A program made the translations under genes and the position numbers. The notes below the pieces were generated by a model. The model saw only the letters and a program-made list of their open reading frames with translations. It was not told where the DNA came from and did not search any database. A stretch of 64,000 nucleotides of DNA from Polaromonas sp. (GTDB lineage Bacteria > Pseudomonadota > Gammaproteobacteria > Burkholderiales > Burkholderiaceae), in the NCBI GenBank assembly GCA_013823505.1, contig PNMH01000006.1:25638-89637 (forward strand), given 5' to 3'. This document shows, in pieces, positions 62,549 to 64,000 of the stretch (position 1 is its first letter; every line of letters begins with the position of its first letter).

Positions 62549-64000
62549 GTGTCAGCAACCAAATCGTCTCTCACAGCGCTCACCCTGGGCGCGATCGGTG
62601 TGGTCTACGGCGACATCGGCACCAGCGTGCTGTACGCCGTCAAAGAGGTCTTCGGATCCGGCCACGTTCCGTTCACCCACGCCAACGTCTACGGCGTGCT
62701 GTCCATCCTGTTCTGGACGCTCACCGTCATTGTTTCGTTGAAGTACGTGGTGCTGGTGCTGCGCGCCGACAACCACGGTGAAGGCGGCCTGATCGCCATG
62801 TTGGCGCTGGCCTCCACGGCGGTGAAAGACCGGCCCGAGCTGCGCCAGACCTTGCTCGCCATCGGCATCTTCGGCACCGCGCTGTTTTACGGCGACGGCG
62901 TCATCACGCCAGCCATCTCGGTGCTGTCGGCGGTGGAAGGCCTGGAAGTCATTTCCCCCGCGTTCCGCCAGTACGTGGTGCCGATCACGCTGGTGGTGCT
63001 GTTCGCGCTGTTCGCGGTGCAAAAGCGCGGCACTGGCGGCATCGGCAAATTCTTCGGCCCGATCACCGTGGTGTGGTTCCTCGCCATCGCGGGCCTGGGC
63101 GTGAACCAGATCCTGGACCACCCCGAGATCCTGGCCGCGCTCAGCCCGCACCACGCGCTGCGCTTCATGTGGCAGCAGCCGGGCACCACCTTCATCATCC
63201 TGGGCGCGGTGGTGCTGTGCGTCACCGGGGCCGAAGCGCTTTACGCCGACCTCGGCCATTTCGGCAAGAAGCCGATCCGCCTGGCCTGGTTTCTGGTGGT
63301 CATGCCCTGCCTCACGCTGAACTACTTTGGCCAGGGCGCGCTGCTGCTGGCGCGGCCTGAGGCGGTGAAGAACCCGTTCTTCAACATGGCGCCCGACTGG
63401 CTGCTGCTGCCGTTGGTGTTGCTGGCCACCATGGCCACGGTGATCGCCTCGCAGGCCCTCATCACCGGCGCCTTCAGCGTCACCAAACAGGCCATGCAAC
63501 TCGGATATCTGCCGCGCCTTCAGGTGCAGCACACCAGCGAACACGACACCGGCCAGATCTACATGCCCTTCGTCAACTGGGGCCTGTTTGCCGCCATCGT
63601 GCTGGCGGTGGTGATGTTCAGGTCGTCCACCAACCTGGCCGCGGCCTACGGCATCGCGGTCACGCTGGACATGCTGATCACCACCGTGCTCACCTTCTTC
63701 GTGATCCGCTACGGCTGGAAGTACCCGCTGTGGCTGTGCCTGACCGCCACCGGCTTTTTCTTTGTGGTCGACCTCGCGTTCTTCACCTCGAACCTGCTCA
63801 AGCTGTTCGCGGGCGGCTGGTTCCCGCTGCTCATCGGCGGTCTGGTGTTCACGCTCATGATGACCTGGAAGCGCGGGCGCGGCCTCATGGGCCAGGCCCA
63901 GCAGGCCGAGGCGCTGGACCTGGCGAGTTTTCTGGAAGCGGTGTTCGTGAGCCCGCCGGTGCGCGTGGCCGGCACCGCGGTGTTCCTCACCGCCGAGAGC
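62549..64000 (+). CDS. kup: Low-affinity potassium transporter Kup, 5' part
   Basis: An open frame of 484 codons running off the window; full Kup proteins have about 620-630 residues. GTG 62549 gives [30 protein letters not shown], the standard KUP N-terminus. Further signatures are [36 protein letters not shown] and [15 protein letters not shown]. About twelve membrane helices are present up to the point of truncation. It imports K+ with protons at the inner membrane. The cytoplasmic C-terminus lies outside the window. Confidence 0.95.
   Translation, partial: MSATKSSLTALTLGAIGVVYGDIGTSVLYAVKEVFGSGHVPFTHANVYGVLSILFWTLTVIVSLKYVVLVLRADNHGEGGLIAMLALASTAVKDRPELRQTLLAIGIFGTALFYGDGVITPAISVLSAVEGLEVISPAFRQYVVPITLVVLFALFAVQKRGTGGIGKFFGPITVVWFLAIAGLGVNQILDHPEILAALSPHHALRFMWQQPGTTFIILGAVVLCVTGAEALYADLGHFGKKPIRLAWFLVVMPCLTLNYFGQGALLLARPEAVKNPFFNMAPDWLLLPLVLLATMATVIASQALITGAFSVTKQAMQLGYLPRLQVQHTSEHDTGQIYMPFVNWGLFAAIVLAVVMFRSSTNLAAAYGIAVTLDMLITTVLTFFVIRYGWKYPLWLCLTATGFFFVVDLAFFTSNLLKLFAGGWFPLLIGGLVFTLMMTWKRGRGLMGQAQQAEALDLASFLEAVFVSPPVRVAGTAVFLTAES

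Noticed and set aside
1..64000. CRISPR arrays, tRNA or rRNA genes, insertion sequences
   Set aside because: No regularly spaced repeats, cloverleaf-like GC-rich sequences ending in CCA, or transposase frames were recognised anywhere in the window.

Overview
The window is a high-GC, gene-dense stretch of bacterial chromosome with no phage, plasmid, rRNA or CRISPR content. Gene families and order point to a betaproteobacterium of the Burkholderiales, most likely Comamonadaceae (Hydrogenophaga-like). The markers are an mnmG-rsmG-lysE-parA-hydrolase-parB block with parS sites, an hpf-ptsN-hprK-fur-bamE-dapB-exbB-exbD-leuS-lptE-holA run, ATP-grasp type GshA, an AcvB/VirJ protein next to MprF, and dispersed GC-rich hairpin repeats in intergenic gaps. 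The genus is an inference from remembered gene order.

Layout. 1-5.3 kb: the end of a copper-type P-type ATPase, a hemerythrin-domain protein, a PLP aminotransferase, an MFS transporter and an AsmA-like protein. 5.4-22.7 kb: a large putrescine/polyamine utilisation cluster. It holds agmatinase, a PuuB-type oxidase, a MocR-type regulator facing a PuuD hydrolase, a PuuA-type ligase, an SpuC-type aminotransferase, a PotFGHI-type importer, a PuuC-type aldehyde dehydrogenase, GABA transaminase and a second glutamine-synthetase homologue. Enzymes for both the gamma-glutamylated route and the direct transamination route are present; both lead to GABA and then succinate semialdehyde. A beta/gamma-crystallin plus glycine-zipper protein sits inside this block without an obvious link to it.

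22.8-31.2 kb: a kinase-like protein, a SWIB-domain protein, a class II aldolase, and a YkgJ / Crp-Fnr regulator / DUF2892 group with a perfect CRP-like palindrome in front of the DUF2892 gene. These are followed by a translationally coupled mprF-acvB pair, a flavin reductase and a small exported protein. 31.4-37.0 kb: the chromosome partition region with four near-consensus parS sites, which suggests proximity to the replication origin. 37.0-50.2 kb: housekeeping genes (cobalamin adenosyltransferase, hpf, ptsN, hprK, fur, bamE, dapB, a TolQR/ExbBD pair, leuS, lptE, holA).

50.2-59.6 kb: an accessory stretch between holA and proA. It carries a FeaR-like AraC regulator divergent from a branched-chain-type ABC importer that ends in an aromatic-type aldehyde dehydrogenase, then a CapA-family phosphatase pair and an orphan mini flagellar rod protein. 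59.7-64.0 kb: proA, gshA and the start of kup, which runs off the window. I found no single clearly undescribed large system. The best leads are the CRP-like site with its YkgJ-coupled regulator, the nested operator of the polyamine cluster, the kinase-like protein lacking the usual catalytic aspartate, and the crystallin/glycine-zipper fusion.
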